Shown: positions 25,500 through 33,937 of the stretch, piece after piece
Numbering within the stretch: the first letter of the stretch is position 1
How the letters are laid out: the number at the start of each line of letters is the position of its first letter
From: Paenibacillus vini
GTDB taxonomy: Bacteria > Bacillota > Bacilli > Paenibacillales > Paenibacillaceae
NCBI RefSeq assembly: GCF_018403325.1
Contig: NZ_BOSL01000010.1
Location: 125,941-189,940 of the forward strand
Length of the DNA stretch: 64,000 nt
Direction of reading: 5' to 3'
Notes under the pieces: model-generated
The model's database searches: none
What the model saw: only the letters and a program-made list of their open reading frames with translations
Told to the model about the DNA's origin: nothing
Translations under genes and position numbers: made by a program

Positions 25500-26400
25500 G
25501 GTTGCTAGGCTTGGATCGTGTTGCTGCGCTTGGAGCATTTGCTGCGCCTGAGAACACCTTGCTCGGCTCGGGTGTACCGCTCGTTTTAGGGCGTATTGCT
25601 GCTGTCTTAGAGCAACTTGCTCGTCCTGCGAGCATATTGCTGTTTATGGGGCATCATACTCCTACCTTCGAGCACATTACTGTTCATTGGAGCACCCTAC
25701 TTTGCCTACGAGCACATTACTATTCATAGAGCACCATACTCCTCTTTCGAGCACATTACTGTTCATTGGGGCATCATACTTCGTCTTCGAGGTCATTACT
25801 GTTCATTGAGCACCATACCTCGCTTTCGAGCACATTACTGTTCATTGGAGCATCATACTCGCTTTCGAGCACATTACTGTTCATTGGAGTATCATACTCC
25901 GCCCTTCGAACACATTACTATTCATAGAGCGCCTTGCCCCGCCTTTGAGCAAATTACTGTTCATTGAGCACCATACTTCGCCTTCGAGCACATTACTGTT
26001 CATGGGAGCATCATACTCCGCATTCGAGCACATTACTGTTCATTGGAGCATCATACTCCGCCTTCGAGCACATTACTGTTCAATGGGGAATCATACTCCG
26101 CATTCGAGCACATTGCTATTCATTGGAGCATCATACTCCGTCTTCGAGCACATTACCATTCACTGGAGCATCATACTCCGCCTTCGAGCACATTACTGTT
26201 CATTGGAGCATTATACTCCGCTTTCGAGCACATTACTGTTCATTGGAGGATCATACTCCGCTTTCGGGCACATTACTGTTCATTGGAGGATCATACTCCG
26301 CCTTCGAGCACATTACCATTCACTGGAGCATCATACTCCGCTTTCGAACACATTACTGTTCATTGGAGCGTCATACTCCGCCTTCGAGCATTTTTCTGCG
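25500..26400. repeat. nested 20-bp / 40-bp minisatellite
   Basis: About 45 tandem units of 19-20 bp with the theme GAGCAnnnTnCT. From about 25660 on they alternate strictly as a 40-bp dimer, GAGCACATTACTGTTCATTG then GAGCATCATACTCCGCCTTC, about 18 times; before that the units are degenerate single 20-mers. Because 40 is not divisible by three and the unit lacks plus-strand stops, all plus frames are open across it, giving long artificial frames. No unique spacers, no genes. It fills the space between convergent dmkB and dmkA. Confidence 0.9.
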
Positions 26401-26444
26401 TATTGGATCGCTTGTAGCATCATCCCTCCCTGCATGTGCCCCCT

Positions 26445-26645
26445 TTTGCAATTCTAACGGACACCAAAGACGCTATTTGGGCTAAAACCGAGGTTTTGAA
26501 ATTCTAACGGACATAGCGGACCTTATCGACCTGATTTGAGAGCAAATTTGCTCCCTTTCGCATATTTAAGGTCCCTGGTGACCGTTAGATTTCAAAAAGC
26601 AGGAAATTGGCGGAGATAAAGGCTCTCATGTCCGTTAGAAATCCA
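26445..26645. repeat. four copies of an ATTCTAACGGACA motif in inverted pairs
   Basis: GCAATTCTAACGGACAC (26449) and GAAATTCTAACGGACAT (26496) on the plus strand face GTGACCGTTAGATTTC (26577) and TGTCCGTTAGAAATC (26629) on the minus strand. The whole is an imperfect 200-bp inverted repeat without coding content. Confidence 0.6.
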
Positions 26646-26730
26646 AAATTCGAGATTCGAGGTTCGAAGTCCGAGATCGTAGATCCGAGTTCCGAAATTC
26701 GAGATCAGAGATTCGAGGCCCTAAGCGGAG
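26645..26730. repeat. short degenerate tandem repeat of GATTCGAG type
   Basis: Runs of 8-10 bases such as GAGATTCGAGGTTCGAAG and GAGATCGTAGATCCGAG follow each other for about 80 bases. No gene. Confidence 0.5.
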
Positions 26731-26741
26731 ACCTGAAGAAC

Positions 26742-26800
26742 AAAAAAACACGGCAGTTCCCCAGGGAGCAACTACTCCCGTCGGACTGCCGTGTTTTTTT
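26742..26800. terminator. strong bidirectional terminator, mainly for dmkA
   Basis: Seven A, then ACACGGCAGT pairing with ACTGCCGTGT, then seven T. It lies just past the dmkA stop and separates it from the repeats. Confidence 0.85.
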
Positions 26801-26812
26801 AAATGATCTAGC

Positions 26813-27685
26813 TTAAATCAGAAAATAGTCGCAAAGGGTAAACAACAGGATCACCATGCTGATCACCTGATTTAAGTTGTAGGAAGCTACGTGCATCACT
26901 TTGCGATTCGAAGGCTTGATGATTTTGTGCTCGGTCATCAGCAGAAAGATAGCGATCGCAATCCCGGCGATATACAACCAGCCCAGATGTCGGATCGGGA
27001 TTAACGCGATCAGCAGCATAACCATGATTAAGTGCAGACCTGCGGCGATACGAAGGCCGTTTTTTAAGCCAAAAATGCTCGGTATGGACCAAAGTCCATG
27101 ATTACGGTCGAACTCAATATCCTGGGAGCCGTAAATGATATCGAAACCGGCAATCCACAGCATCACGACGGTGCCGAGAATGAACGGAGTAAAAGCAAAC
27201 TGGCCGGTCACGGCAAACCAGGCGCCGATCGGAGCCGATGCGATAGTAAAGCCTAAATACAGGTGGCTCAGGTACGTGAATCGCTTCGTATAAGAGTAAG
27301 AAGATATCAGGAAAATGGCAACCGGCGACAAAATAAAGCACAACGTATTCAGCATGGCCGCCGCAAAAATAAAGATGGCGTAGTTGACGACCACAAACAG
27401 CAAGACTTCCTTTTCGCCTAGCAGCATGCGCGGCAGGTGGCGATGAGCCGTGCGCGGATTCTGCGCGTCAAAGGTACGGTCCACGATACGATTAAACGCA
27501 TTGGCTCCATTGCGGGCCCCGATAAGGGCAATCAGCCCCCACAGCATGACGCGCCAGGTCGGGAAGCCTTCCGCAGCCCAGATCATCGAGATGATTGCAA
27601 AAGGCAGAGAAAACAACGTATGCGAGAACATGACCAGCTCGCTGTACAGCTTGATTTTGGATCCGACCTTACGGGCGTACTCCAT
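26813..27685 (-). CDS. dmkA: UbiA-family quinone prenyltransferase, DmkA/MenA type
   Basis: Attaches the polyprenyl chain to the naphthoquinone head group in the membrane. 290 residues with about eight spans. The first Asp-rich motif reads ARNGANAFNRIVDRTFDAQN (about residues 57-76) and the second is GSQDIEFDRNHGL; FSHTLFSLPFAI near the N terminus is typical of the UbiA subgroup. True start is ATG 27685 behind GAGGAGGG; the frame extends further without support. It overlaps the end of the aminotransferase gene by 17 bases. In FLEET loci this enzyme supplies a separate demethylmenaquinone pool. Confidence 0.88.
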   Translation of the reverse strand: MEYARKVGSKIKLYSELVMFSHTLFSLPFAIISMIWAAEGFPTWRVMLWGLIALIGARNGANAFNRIVDRTFDAQNPRTAHRHLPRMLLGEKEVLLFVVVNYAIFIFAAAMLNTLCFILSPVAIFLISSYSYTKRFTYLSHLYLGFTIASAPIGAWFAVTGQFAFTPFILGTVVMLWIAGFDIIYGSQDIEFDRNHGLWSIPSIFGLKNGLRIAAGLHLIMVMLLIALIPIRHLGWLYIAGIAIAIFLLMTEHKIIKPSNRKVMHVASYNLNQVISMVILLFTLCDYFLI

Positions 27686-28997
27686 TATCTTTCCCTCCTC
27701 TTGCCTCATGCACCGCATCCAATGAGCGCTCAAGTGCAACCAGCATTTCGGCAATATCGTCCTCCGTAATGACCAACGGAGGCTGGAAAGCCAACACATT
27801 GCGGCCTACGCCGTTCTTGCCGATGATGAACCCGCGGTCTTTCATCTCCTCCAGCACATCGTCGGCCATCAGAGCGCCGCGCTCAGCGTCATCGGCGCAA
27901 AGCTCAGCGCCGATCATCAGGCCGGCGCCGCGCACCTCGGAGACGACATGCGGATAGCGGGCGGCGACATCCTTCAGACCGGCGAGCAGCAGGCCGCCCA
28001 GGCGTTCGGCGCGTTCAGGCAGGTGGTGCGCTTCGATGTAATCGAGCACCGCCAGCGCGGTGACGGACGAGACCGGATTGCCGCCGAACGTGGAGGCCGA
28101 AGGCCGCGTAAAGCTGGCGGCAATGGCGTCCGTCGAAGCGAACGCGGCCACGGGGACGCCGCTCCCGAGCGCCTTCGCCATGGTCACGATGTCGGGCGTG
28201 ACACCCCAGCGATCCATGGCGAACATGCGGCCTGTGCGGCCGAAACCGGTCTGAATCTCATCGGCGATGAGCAGTACGCCGTACTGCTCCAGCAACGCCT
28301 TCACTTCAGGGAAATACCAGTCCGGCGGCACGATGATGCCTCCATTGCCCTGGATCGGCTCCACGATCATGGCGGCGATATCGCCGCCTTTCTCCGCGAG
28401 CACCGCCTTCAGGGCATCGATGGAGCGGCGTGCCGCTTCATCGGCGTTCATCCCGCGTTCGTACGGCCGCGGGATGAACGTCACGTCCGCATCCGCGCCA
28501 AGCTCCGCGAGCTGCGGGTCGGAGCGCCACATCCGGAGGCCTGTGACGCTCATCGTCAAATGCGTCCGGCCGTGCAGGCCCTGCTCCAGCGCGAGAAAGC
28601 CCTTCCGCCCGGTATGCAGCCGGGCGAGCAGCAGCGCGCCTTCATTGGCCTCCGAGCCGCTGTTTACAAAGAACGTCCGGCTCAGCTCGCCGGGCAGTAC
28701 CCCCGCCAGCCGTTCCGCCAGTTCGACGTTCGGCTGGGTCAGATAGATCGTGCAGGTATGCTGCAGCGTTCCAAGCTGCTCTGCAGTCCGTTTCACGATC
28801 TCCGGATTACAATGCCCGCCGGCCACCACGGAAACGCCGGCAAAAAAGTCAGTATAACACGTACCGTCATGACCGTATAAGTACTGCATTTCTCCCTTGA
28901 CCAGCTGTGGCGGATTCCGGTAGAAATGACTGGTACATGGGTAAAAGTACTGTTTCCGTTTAGCCAATACACCCTCAGGCCCCAAATAATTTTGCAT
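27669..28997 (-). CDS. class III PLP-dependent aminotransferase
   Basis: A 442-residue aminotransferase of the acetylornithine/alanine-glyoxylate group. FFVNSGSEANEGALLLAR binds the PLP phosphate, IVEPIQGNGGIIVPP and LLIADEIQTGFGRTG carry the cofactor Asp, and MAKALGSGVPVAAF contains the Schiff-base Lys. GGGAG precedes ATG 28997, chosen over the longer frame. Its stop overlaps the dmkA start by 17 bases, so the two are translated together. Amine donor and acceptor are unknown. Its tight link to a quinone prenyltransferase is odd and could point to amino-acid metabolism or quinone head-group chemistry. GC content is high, especially in the middle of the gene. Confidence 0.88.
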   Translation of the reverse strand: MQNYLGPEGVLAKRKQYFYPCTSHFYRNPPQLVKGEMQYLYGHDGTCYTDFFAGVSVVAGGHCNPEIVKRTAEQLGTLQHTCTIYLTQPNVELAERLAGVLPGELSRTFFVNSGSEANEGALLLARLHTGRKGFLALEQGLHGRTHLTMSVTGLRMWRSDPQLAELGADADVTFIPRPYERGMNADEAARRSIDALKAVLAEKGGDIAAMIVEPIQGNGGIIVPPDWYFPEVKALLEQYGVLLIADEIQTGFGRTGRMFAMDRWGVTPDIVTMAKALGSGVPVAAFASTDAIAASFTRPSASTFGGNPVSSVTALAVLDYIEAHHLPERAERLGGLLLAGLKDVAARYPHVVSEVRGAGLMIGAELCADDAERGALMADDVLEEMKDRGFIIGKNGVGRNVLAFQPPLVITEDDIAEMLVALERSLDAVHEARGGKDNGVRP

Positions 28998-29047
28998 GTT
29001 CACCGCTCCCTTCGCAACTTTCCCATCTCTGTCTTCTCTTCTCAAAA

Positions 29048-29245
29048 AATAACTGGATAGAATACATCTATTTTTCGGTTTTTCAGCCTAATTAAAAATA
29101 TAGATGGAAAACCTACAGCTATTTATCCATTTCAGGACCATTAAGGGGTAGAATCCCGAAATTAGATGTAGGTTTTCCAGTTAAATTGGTGCAGGGACTG
29201 TTTTCTCGTAAATTAACTGTAGATTTTCCAGTTAATTCACCTTCA
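29048..29245. repeat. cluster of AACTGGAAAAnCTACA-type repeats
   Basis: Four related segments: AACTGGATAGAATACATCTA (29050) and GATGGAAAACCTACAGCTA (29104) on the plus strand, TAGATGTAGGTTTTCCAGTT (29163) and TAACTGTAGATTTTCCAGTTA (29216, 21 bases, shown only in part as CTGTAGATTTTCCAGTT) inverted. They fill most of the 268-bp gap between the U32 and aminotransferase genes. Confidence 0.55.
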
Positions 29246-29265
29246 ATCGAGCCCCAGGTTTTACT

Positions 29266-31353
29266 TCACACCAGCCCGCTTGTTACGAGTCCAGCCGCTG
29301 CCTCAGTATCGACCTTATCAGCTCCAGCTCCGGCCCCAACTCCAGCCACGCCTCCTGCCGGTCCGCCGTCAAATTGCAGCGCGCCCAGCGTGTAGCCGGC
29401 GTATACCGGCTTTAATGCCGCGAACAGCTCGACGGCTGTGTCCGGCTCCGCCAAAGCGGCCTTATACGTGGCGACGATTGTCCCCAATTGCTCCGGCCGG
29501 TAGGTCGCTCCTTCGATCCGGAAGACGGACAATCCGGCTTCCTTCAATTCCTTCACCAGCGGAAGAAGGCAGAGCTCCTTCGCTAAGGTCAGATGGTTGC
29601 GGCCATAGGCGTCCCGGTAAACGGGGTTTTCACCTTTATCCGTCATCAGCACAAGTACGCTGTTGTCCACGAATTGGTTGTCTTCCTCGCCGATCGGCTG
29701 GAATACATCGGCATTCTCGTACAGGTCATGCTCCATGTACATCAGAGCAGGAGAGCCGTGGACTATAGCTTCTAGCGGTACAGGGGAATTTGCGAGCAGC
29801 GCTGTGAAATCCAGCAGCGGCAGTTCCATCGATGCCGTTAATCGCTCTACACCCAGCTCGCTATAGAATCCGGCAGACAGCCGGTTATAAACATTCAAGT
29901 TGAAATCGCCCACAAGAGGATATCCTTTGGAGGCAAATTTGCGAACCGCTCCCAGGTTGGTTACCATGACCCCGTCAATCGGGAGGCGTTCCCCAGACAG
30001 CAGCGCATCGTAAATATCAAAATGCAGCTCCGTCATCATCCGCGGCAGACACACATACAGCTTTGCCTGCCCCTTAACTGCTGCCAATTCCATAATCTCC
30101 GCCTTAGTAAACGGACGATCCGGTTCAAAAACATCGCCCGACAAATAAATGTGGTCGGCCCCGGCTTCCAATGCTGCTTTGGCCTGCGTTACATTATTTA
30201 CATGCACCGATACTTCGGCAAGGGACTGCTTCTCAGTTCGCCCCGAATCCGTAAGTAACGTTGCACTCAACTTGTCGCTATGCCGTCCACCTTCATCCAT
30301 ACTTCCGCCGCTCCATTTGTCACGGATTTCATCGAGCCGTTTCACGCCCAACTCCCGTTCCTCCGTCGGCGTACTGAATACTTTTCCCGTACTGTAGAAC
30401 TTACCGGTCCCCTCATACCGTTTATTGATATTGGACAGCCCTGGGCGCCCAAAGGCATAGGCCGTGGAGAAATCGCGTTTGCGATTCTGATACAGCAGCT
30501 CCGTATCCTTACTCCGCTCGAACCCGGCCGGATCGTTGATATAGCGATCTATCGCATCTCCGTAGGCATTTACCAGCATGATGACGAATTCTTTGTCCCG
30601 CATGCGTCCTTCGATTTTAAACGAAGTGATTCCGCCGTGAATGAGTTCCGGAATATGCTCGTACATGAACATGTCTTTTACGGCAAGCGGGTATTCGGAC
30701 GGATAGACGTTACCGTCTTTTTTGATGCGGTAATCCCAGCGGCACGGCTTGAGGCATTTGCCCCGATTGCTGCTCATTCCGAATACCAGGGAACTGAAAT
30801 AGCAATTAGCCCCATGGACAGAGCACATATCGCCGTGGATAAAATATTCCAGCTCCATACCGGTGACGGCCTGTAAATAGCGTGTCGTATGCAAATCCAT
30901 TTCGCGGGACGTGACGACCCGAGTGACGCCCATCTCTTGAAGCGCTCTAACCATTTCCACGTTATGTACATTCATCATGACCGAGGAATGCACCGGGATC
31001 GACAGGTTCAACTGCTTGATCAAAGCAAGTACGGCAAAATCCTGGACGATAATCGCATCCGGAGCCGCCTGCTCAAGAAACCGCAAATAGTCTTTCGCCT
31101 CTTCGATTTCGCCTTCATTTAACAGATTATTTACGGTCACGTAAGCCTTTTTGCCCAAGCTATGAGCGATTTTGACCGCTTCCGTAATTTCCTCCAGCGT
31201 AAAATTGTATCCCTTGCGCATCATACGCATATTCAGACTGGGTCCGCCGAAATAAACGGCATCGCAATTCGCCTTGATAACCTCATTGAATATCTCGAAT
31301 GTTCCGACCGGTGCAAGCAGTTCGACTTCTCTACCGTTAAAATAACGCGCCAC
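29266..31353 (-). CDS. U32 family protein, probable 4Fe-4S enzyme
   Basis: A 695-residue cytoplasmic protein of the U32 'peptidase' family. The N-terminal half is a TIM-barrel-like U32 domain with LLAPVGTFEIFNEVIKANCDAVYFGG. The family signature EYFIHGDMCSVHGANC continues to a pair of Cys in GKCLKPCRW, spacing C-x6-C-x15-C-x3-C, which fits the cluster ligands known in U32 enzymes. Relatives hydroxylate RNA bases (RlhA, TrhP) or ubiquinone precursors without oxygen (UbiU/UbiV). The last 35 residues are a Gly/Ala-rich tail. Start GTG 31353 follows GGAGGAGG. It lies 39 bases after ecfT, inside the FLEET minus-strand cluster. Confidence 0.82.
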   Translation of the reverse strand: MARYFNGREVELLAPVGTFEIFNEVIKANCDAVYFGGPSLNMRMMRKGYNFTLEEITEAVKIAHSLGKKAYVTVNNLLNEGEIEEAKDYLRFLEQAAPDAIIVQDFAVLALIKQLNLSIPVHSSVMMNVHNVEMVRALQEMGVTRVVTSREMDLHTTRYLQAVTGMELEYFIHGDMCSVHGANCYFSSLVFGMSSNRGKCLKPCRWDYRIKKDGNVYPSEYPLAVKDMFMYEHIPELIHGGITSFKIEGRMRDKEFVIMLVNAYGDAIDRYINDPAGFERSKDTELLYQNRKRDFSTAYAFGRPGLSNINKRYEGTGKFYSTGKVFSTPTEERELGVKRLDEIRDKWSGGSMDEGGRHSDKLSATLLTDSGRTEKQSLAEVSVHVNNVTQAKAALEAGADHIYLSGDVFEPDRPFTKAEIMELAAVKGQAKLYVCLPRMMTELHFDIYDALLSGERLPIDGVMVTNLGAVRKFASKGYPLVGDFNLNVYNRLSAGFYSELGVERLTASMELPLLDFTALLANSPVPLEAIVHGSPALMYMEHDLYENADVFQPIGEEDNQFVDNSVLVLMTDKGENPVYRDAYGRNHLTLAKELCLLPLVKELKEAGLSVFRIEGATYRPEQLGTIVATYKAALAEPDTAVELFAALKPVYAGYTLGALQFDGGPAGGVAGVGAGAGADKVDTEAAAGLVTSGLV

Positions 31354-31392
31354 GGTGTTCTCCTCCTCCGTTTTCCCGCTGTATTAGCAGGT

Positions 31393-32193
31393 CTATATCC
31401 ATCTAATTGACAGCACAGCCGCAACAAGCGCCACGTAAGACACCACAAACAAGGTGTCCCGCAAACGCCAGCTCAGCAAATGGTATTCCGATCGGGGCGC
31501 CCCGATCACGTACCCCCGGGACTCCATCGACAACACGAGCTCTTCAGCCCTGCGAAAGGCGCTGACCGTGACCGGAACCAGCAGCGAGACCAGCATCTTC
31601 CCTTTTTCCTTCCAGGGCATCTCTTTCAGATCCGCGCCGCGTGCAGCTTGAGCCTTCAAAATTTTGTGCGTTTCATCCAAAATCGTCGGAATGAACCGCA
31701 GTGCAATGCTCATCATAAGCGTCAACCGTTGGGCCGAGATCCCGATAACTCTAAGCGGAGTAAGCACGCCCGCCAGTCCCTGGTTCAGCAAGCCCGGCGT
31801 TGTCGTAAACGTAAGGATCGCCGTAAAGGAGACCAGCAGCGCCATCCGCGAGGCGGCGATCAGCCCGCTGCTTAAGCCCCCCGTATACAAAGCCCACGAG
31901 CCCAGGCGAAACAGCTCATCCCCCTGTTTCACCGTCAGGCATTGGACCGCAAAAATAAAAACCATCAGTACCCATAAAGGCTTGGCGGCTTTGGCGTAAT
32001 ATTTCAGGGGAATCCGGGTTGAGATCATATACGCCAGCGAGAAAGCCGCTGCGATACCGAGCGCCGGCCAGGAGCCGACGATGACGATGGCGGCCAGATA
32101 AAGTATCATTCCAGTCAACTTCGCCCGTGGGTCTACGCCATGGACCCAGGATCCGGTATCGATGCTTCGCCCGAACAGTAATTTGTTGCGCAT
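31393..32193 (-). CDS. ecfT: ECF transporter transmembrane subunit EcfT
   Basis: The scaffold membrane subunit of an energy-coupling-factor importer. 266 residues with about five spans. The two cytoplasmic coupling helices carry AQAARGADL and SMESRGY, the ARG motifs that contact the ATPases, and GVDPRAKLTGMI near the N terminus is typical. ATG 32193 lies 2 bases before the upstream stop codon of ecfA2, with a G-rich ribosome site; the longer frame is not supported. Last of the ecfA1-ecfA2-ecfT trio. In this context the cargo is likely a flavin rather than a generic vitamin, but that is inferred. Confidence 0.9.
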   Translation of the reverse strand: MRNKLLFGRSIDTGSWVHGVDPRAKLTGMILYLAAIVIVGSWPALGIAAAFSLAYMISTRIPLKYYAKAAKPLWVLMVFIFAVQCLTVKQGDELFRLGSWALYTGGLSSGLIAASRMALLVSFTAILTFTTTPGLLNQGLAGVLTPLRVIGISAQRLTLMMSIALRFIPTILDETHKILKAQAARGADLKEMPWKEKGKMLVSLLVPVTVSAFRRAEELVLSMESRGYVIGAPRSEYHLLSWRLRDTLFVVSYVALVAAVLSIRWI

Positions 32194-32195
32194 TA

Positions 32196-33089
32196 CTAAC
32201 CGCCCCCTTCCCTCATGATGCTTTGCCCAGGCCTTTCCAGTAGCCGGGCGACACGCCAAGCCAGCTTCTCCGAGGTCAGGCATGGCTCTTCATCCTCCAG
32301 CCCGAAGCGCGCTGCAATGTTGTTCCATGTCGTAATGCAGGCGGGAACCGCCAGCCCGCATTCCCTTTCCAACCAGCCCGACTCACGGACCAACTCGGCC
32401 GGGGAACCCTGGAACACCTTGGCTCCCCCCTTCATCACGATCCATGTATCTACGTAAGGTAGCATCTCTTCCATCCGGTGGGTAACGACGATCACCGTCT
32501 TGCCTTGCTCCCGCTGGAGCCGGGACAGCAGCTCGGCCAGTTCGGCCCGGCTCTGCGGATCCAGCGTTGCGGTCGGCTCATCCAGCGCAATAACATCCGG
32601 GTCCATCGCCAATACGGAGGCAATGGCCACTTTGCGCATTTGCCCGCCGCTTAGATGAAACGGGTTGCGGGGAAGAAACGAATCGTCAAGACCGACCAAG
32701 GCGAGCGCCTTGCTGGCCCGTTCCCTTGCTTCCTCCGCCCCCATCCCGAAGTTCAGCGGTCCGAAGCAAAGGTCCTTCTCCACCGTATCTTCAAACAATT
32801 GCTGTTCCGGAAATTGGAACACCAGTCCTACGCGCCGCCGCAATTCGCGCAGCGGAGGCTGCTTTTCCCCGGCCTGCAAGGTGAAATCCAGCACCCGGAC
32901 TTTACCCCCGGTCGGTTTCAATATGCCGTTAAAATGCTGCAGCAGGGTCGATTTGCCGGAGCCGGTTGAGCCGGCAACGGCGGCAAACACGCCTGTTCCC
33001 AGTTCCAGGCTAACCTCTTCAAGCGCGCTGTGGCGCCAAAGGCTGCGTTCATCATAGGCGAAGCTTACTTGTTCGAATACAATTGCCAT
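32196..33089 (-). CDS. ecfA2: ECF transporter ATPase EcfA2
   Basis: ATP-binding subunit of the ECF importer. 297 residues: Walker A GSTGSGKSTLLQ, Q-loop VFQFPEQQLFEDTV (the ECF-type FPE/Q sequence), signature LSGGQMRKVAIA, Walker B DVIALDEPTATLD, switch His in VTHRMEE. The start lies inside the end of ecfA1 (25-base overlap) with GAGGTGGCGG as ribosome site. Forms a heterodimer with EcfA1 on EcfT. Confidence 0.94.
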   Translation of the reverse strand: MAIVFEQVSFAYDERSLWRHSALEEVSLELGTGVFAAVAGSTGSGKSTLLQHFNGILKPTGGKVRVLDFTLQAGEKQPPLRELRRRVGLVFQFPEQQLFEDTVEKDLCFGPLNFGMGAEEARERASKALALVGLDDSFLPRNPFHLSGGQMRKVAIASVLAMDPDVIALDEPTATLDPQSRAELAELLSRLQREQGKTVIVVTHRMEEMLPYVDTWIVMKGGAKVFQGSPAELVRESGWLERECGLAVPACITTWNNIAARFGLEDEEPCLTSEKLAWRVARLLERPGQSIMREGGG

Positions 33090-33904
33090 AGCGCTTCCGC
33101 CACCTCCTCGCCGCAGTATCCGGCCGGCAAGCGGATACCTTGCCGGCAGAGTTCCCGGACCAGCCGGACTTCGTAAGGAGCGATTAACCGGCAGGAATCC
33201 AGTAGCTCTTCATCGCCGAACAAATCCCTTGGCTTAAGGTCGGCCGCGATCCTTCCATCCCGCAGCACAATCGCACGGTCCGAAGCCATGATTTCCTCCG
33301 CGTCATGGGTAATGGAAATCATCGTGTATTTTCCGCTATGCTTCATTTCACGCAATATGTTCAACAGCTCTCCCCGTGCCTTCTCATCCAGCATGGAGGA
33401 CGCTTCATCAAAAATAACGATCCCTGGCTCCATTGCCAAAATAGCCGCCACAGCAACCCGCTGCTTCTGTCCCCCCGACAATTCGGCGGGGTGTTTGGCC
33501 AGCAGGTGGCCGATCTCCAGCTTATCCGCATAACGCTTCACCCGCTCTACCATCTCCGCCCTTGGCAAACAGCGTCCCTCCAAGCCGAACGCAATGTCCT
33601 CCTCTACGGTAGCTCCGATAAATTGGTTGTCGGGATTCTGGAATACCATGCCGATCCGAGGGCGAATTTGCTGGACGGTTTCCCTCAACAGAGGAGTTCC
33701 TTCTACTATAATGCTGCCGCTGTTTACGGCCAGAAGACCGCCAAGCAGCTTGGCGAGCGTCGATTTTCCGCATCCGTTAGGCCCTACCAGCGACACCCAA
33801 CTTCCTTGAAGAATGTCGAGAGTTACATCACCGAGAACCGGTTGCTCCGGCCCATATGCAAAAGATACCTGCTGCAATTCGAAAGCAAGCCCGGTCCCTT
33901 CCAT
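33065..33904 (-). CDS. ecfA1: ECF transporter ATPase EcfA1
   Basis: Companion ATP-binding subunit, 279 residues. Walker A is VGPNGCGKSTLAK, Q-loop VFQNPDNQFIGATVEEDIAFGLE, signature ELSGGQKQRVAVA, Walker B GIVIFDEASSMLD and switch SITHDAEE. Start ATG 33904 follows GGAAAGGGG. It is 33 bases after the Gx-family gene, and the order Gx - ecfA1 - ecfA2 - ecfT suggests that the Gx protein is the substrate-binding S component for this set. Confidence 0.94.
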   Translation of the reverse strand: MEGTGLAFELQQVSFAYGPEQPVLGDVTLDILQGSWVSLVGPNGCGKSTLAKLLGGLLAVNSGSIIVEGTPLLRETVQQIRPRIGMVFQNPDNQFIGATVEEDIAFGLEGRCLPRAEMVERVKRYADKLEIGHLLAKHPAELSGGQKQRVAVAAILAMEPGIVIFDEASSMLDEKARGELLNILREMKHSGKYTMISITHDAEEIMASDRAIVLRDGRIAADLKPRDLFGDEELLDSCRLIAPYEVRLVRELCRQGIRLPAGYCGEEVAEALWQLYSNK

Positions 33905-33937
33905 CGTCTTTTCCCCTTTCCGACATCCATTCTGTAA

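Noticed and set aside
25500-26400. CRISPR array
   Set aside because: Units are joined directly, both 20-bp halves of the 40-bp unit are conserved, and there are no unique spacers or cas genes.
25617-26485. Overlapping plus-strand open frames in the repeat array as repeat proteins
   Set aside because: All three frames are open only because the 40-bp unit has no plus-strand stop; there is no ribosome site, and the array lies between two terminators.
26607-26816. Small plus-strand gene
   Set aside because: Made of short tandem repeats and the dmkA terminator.
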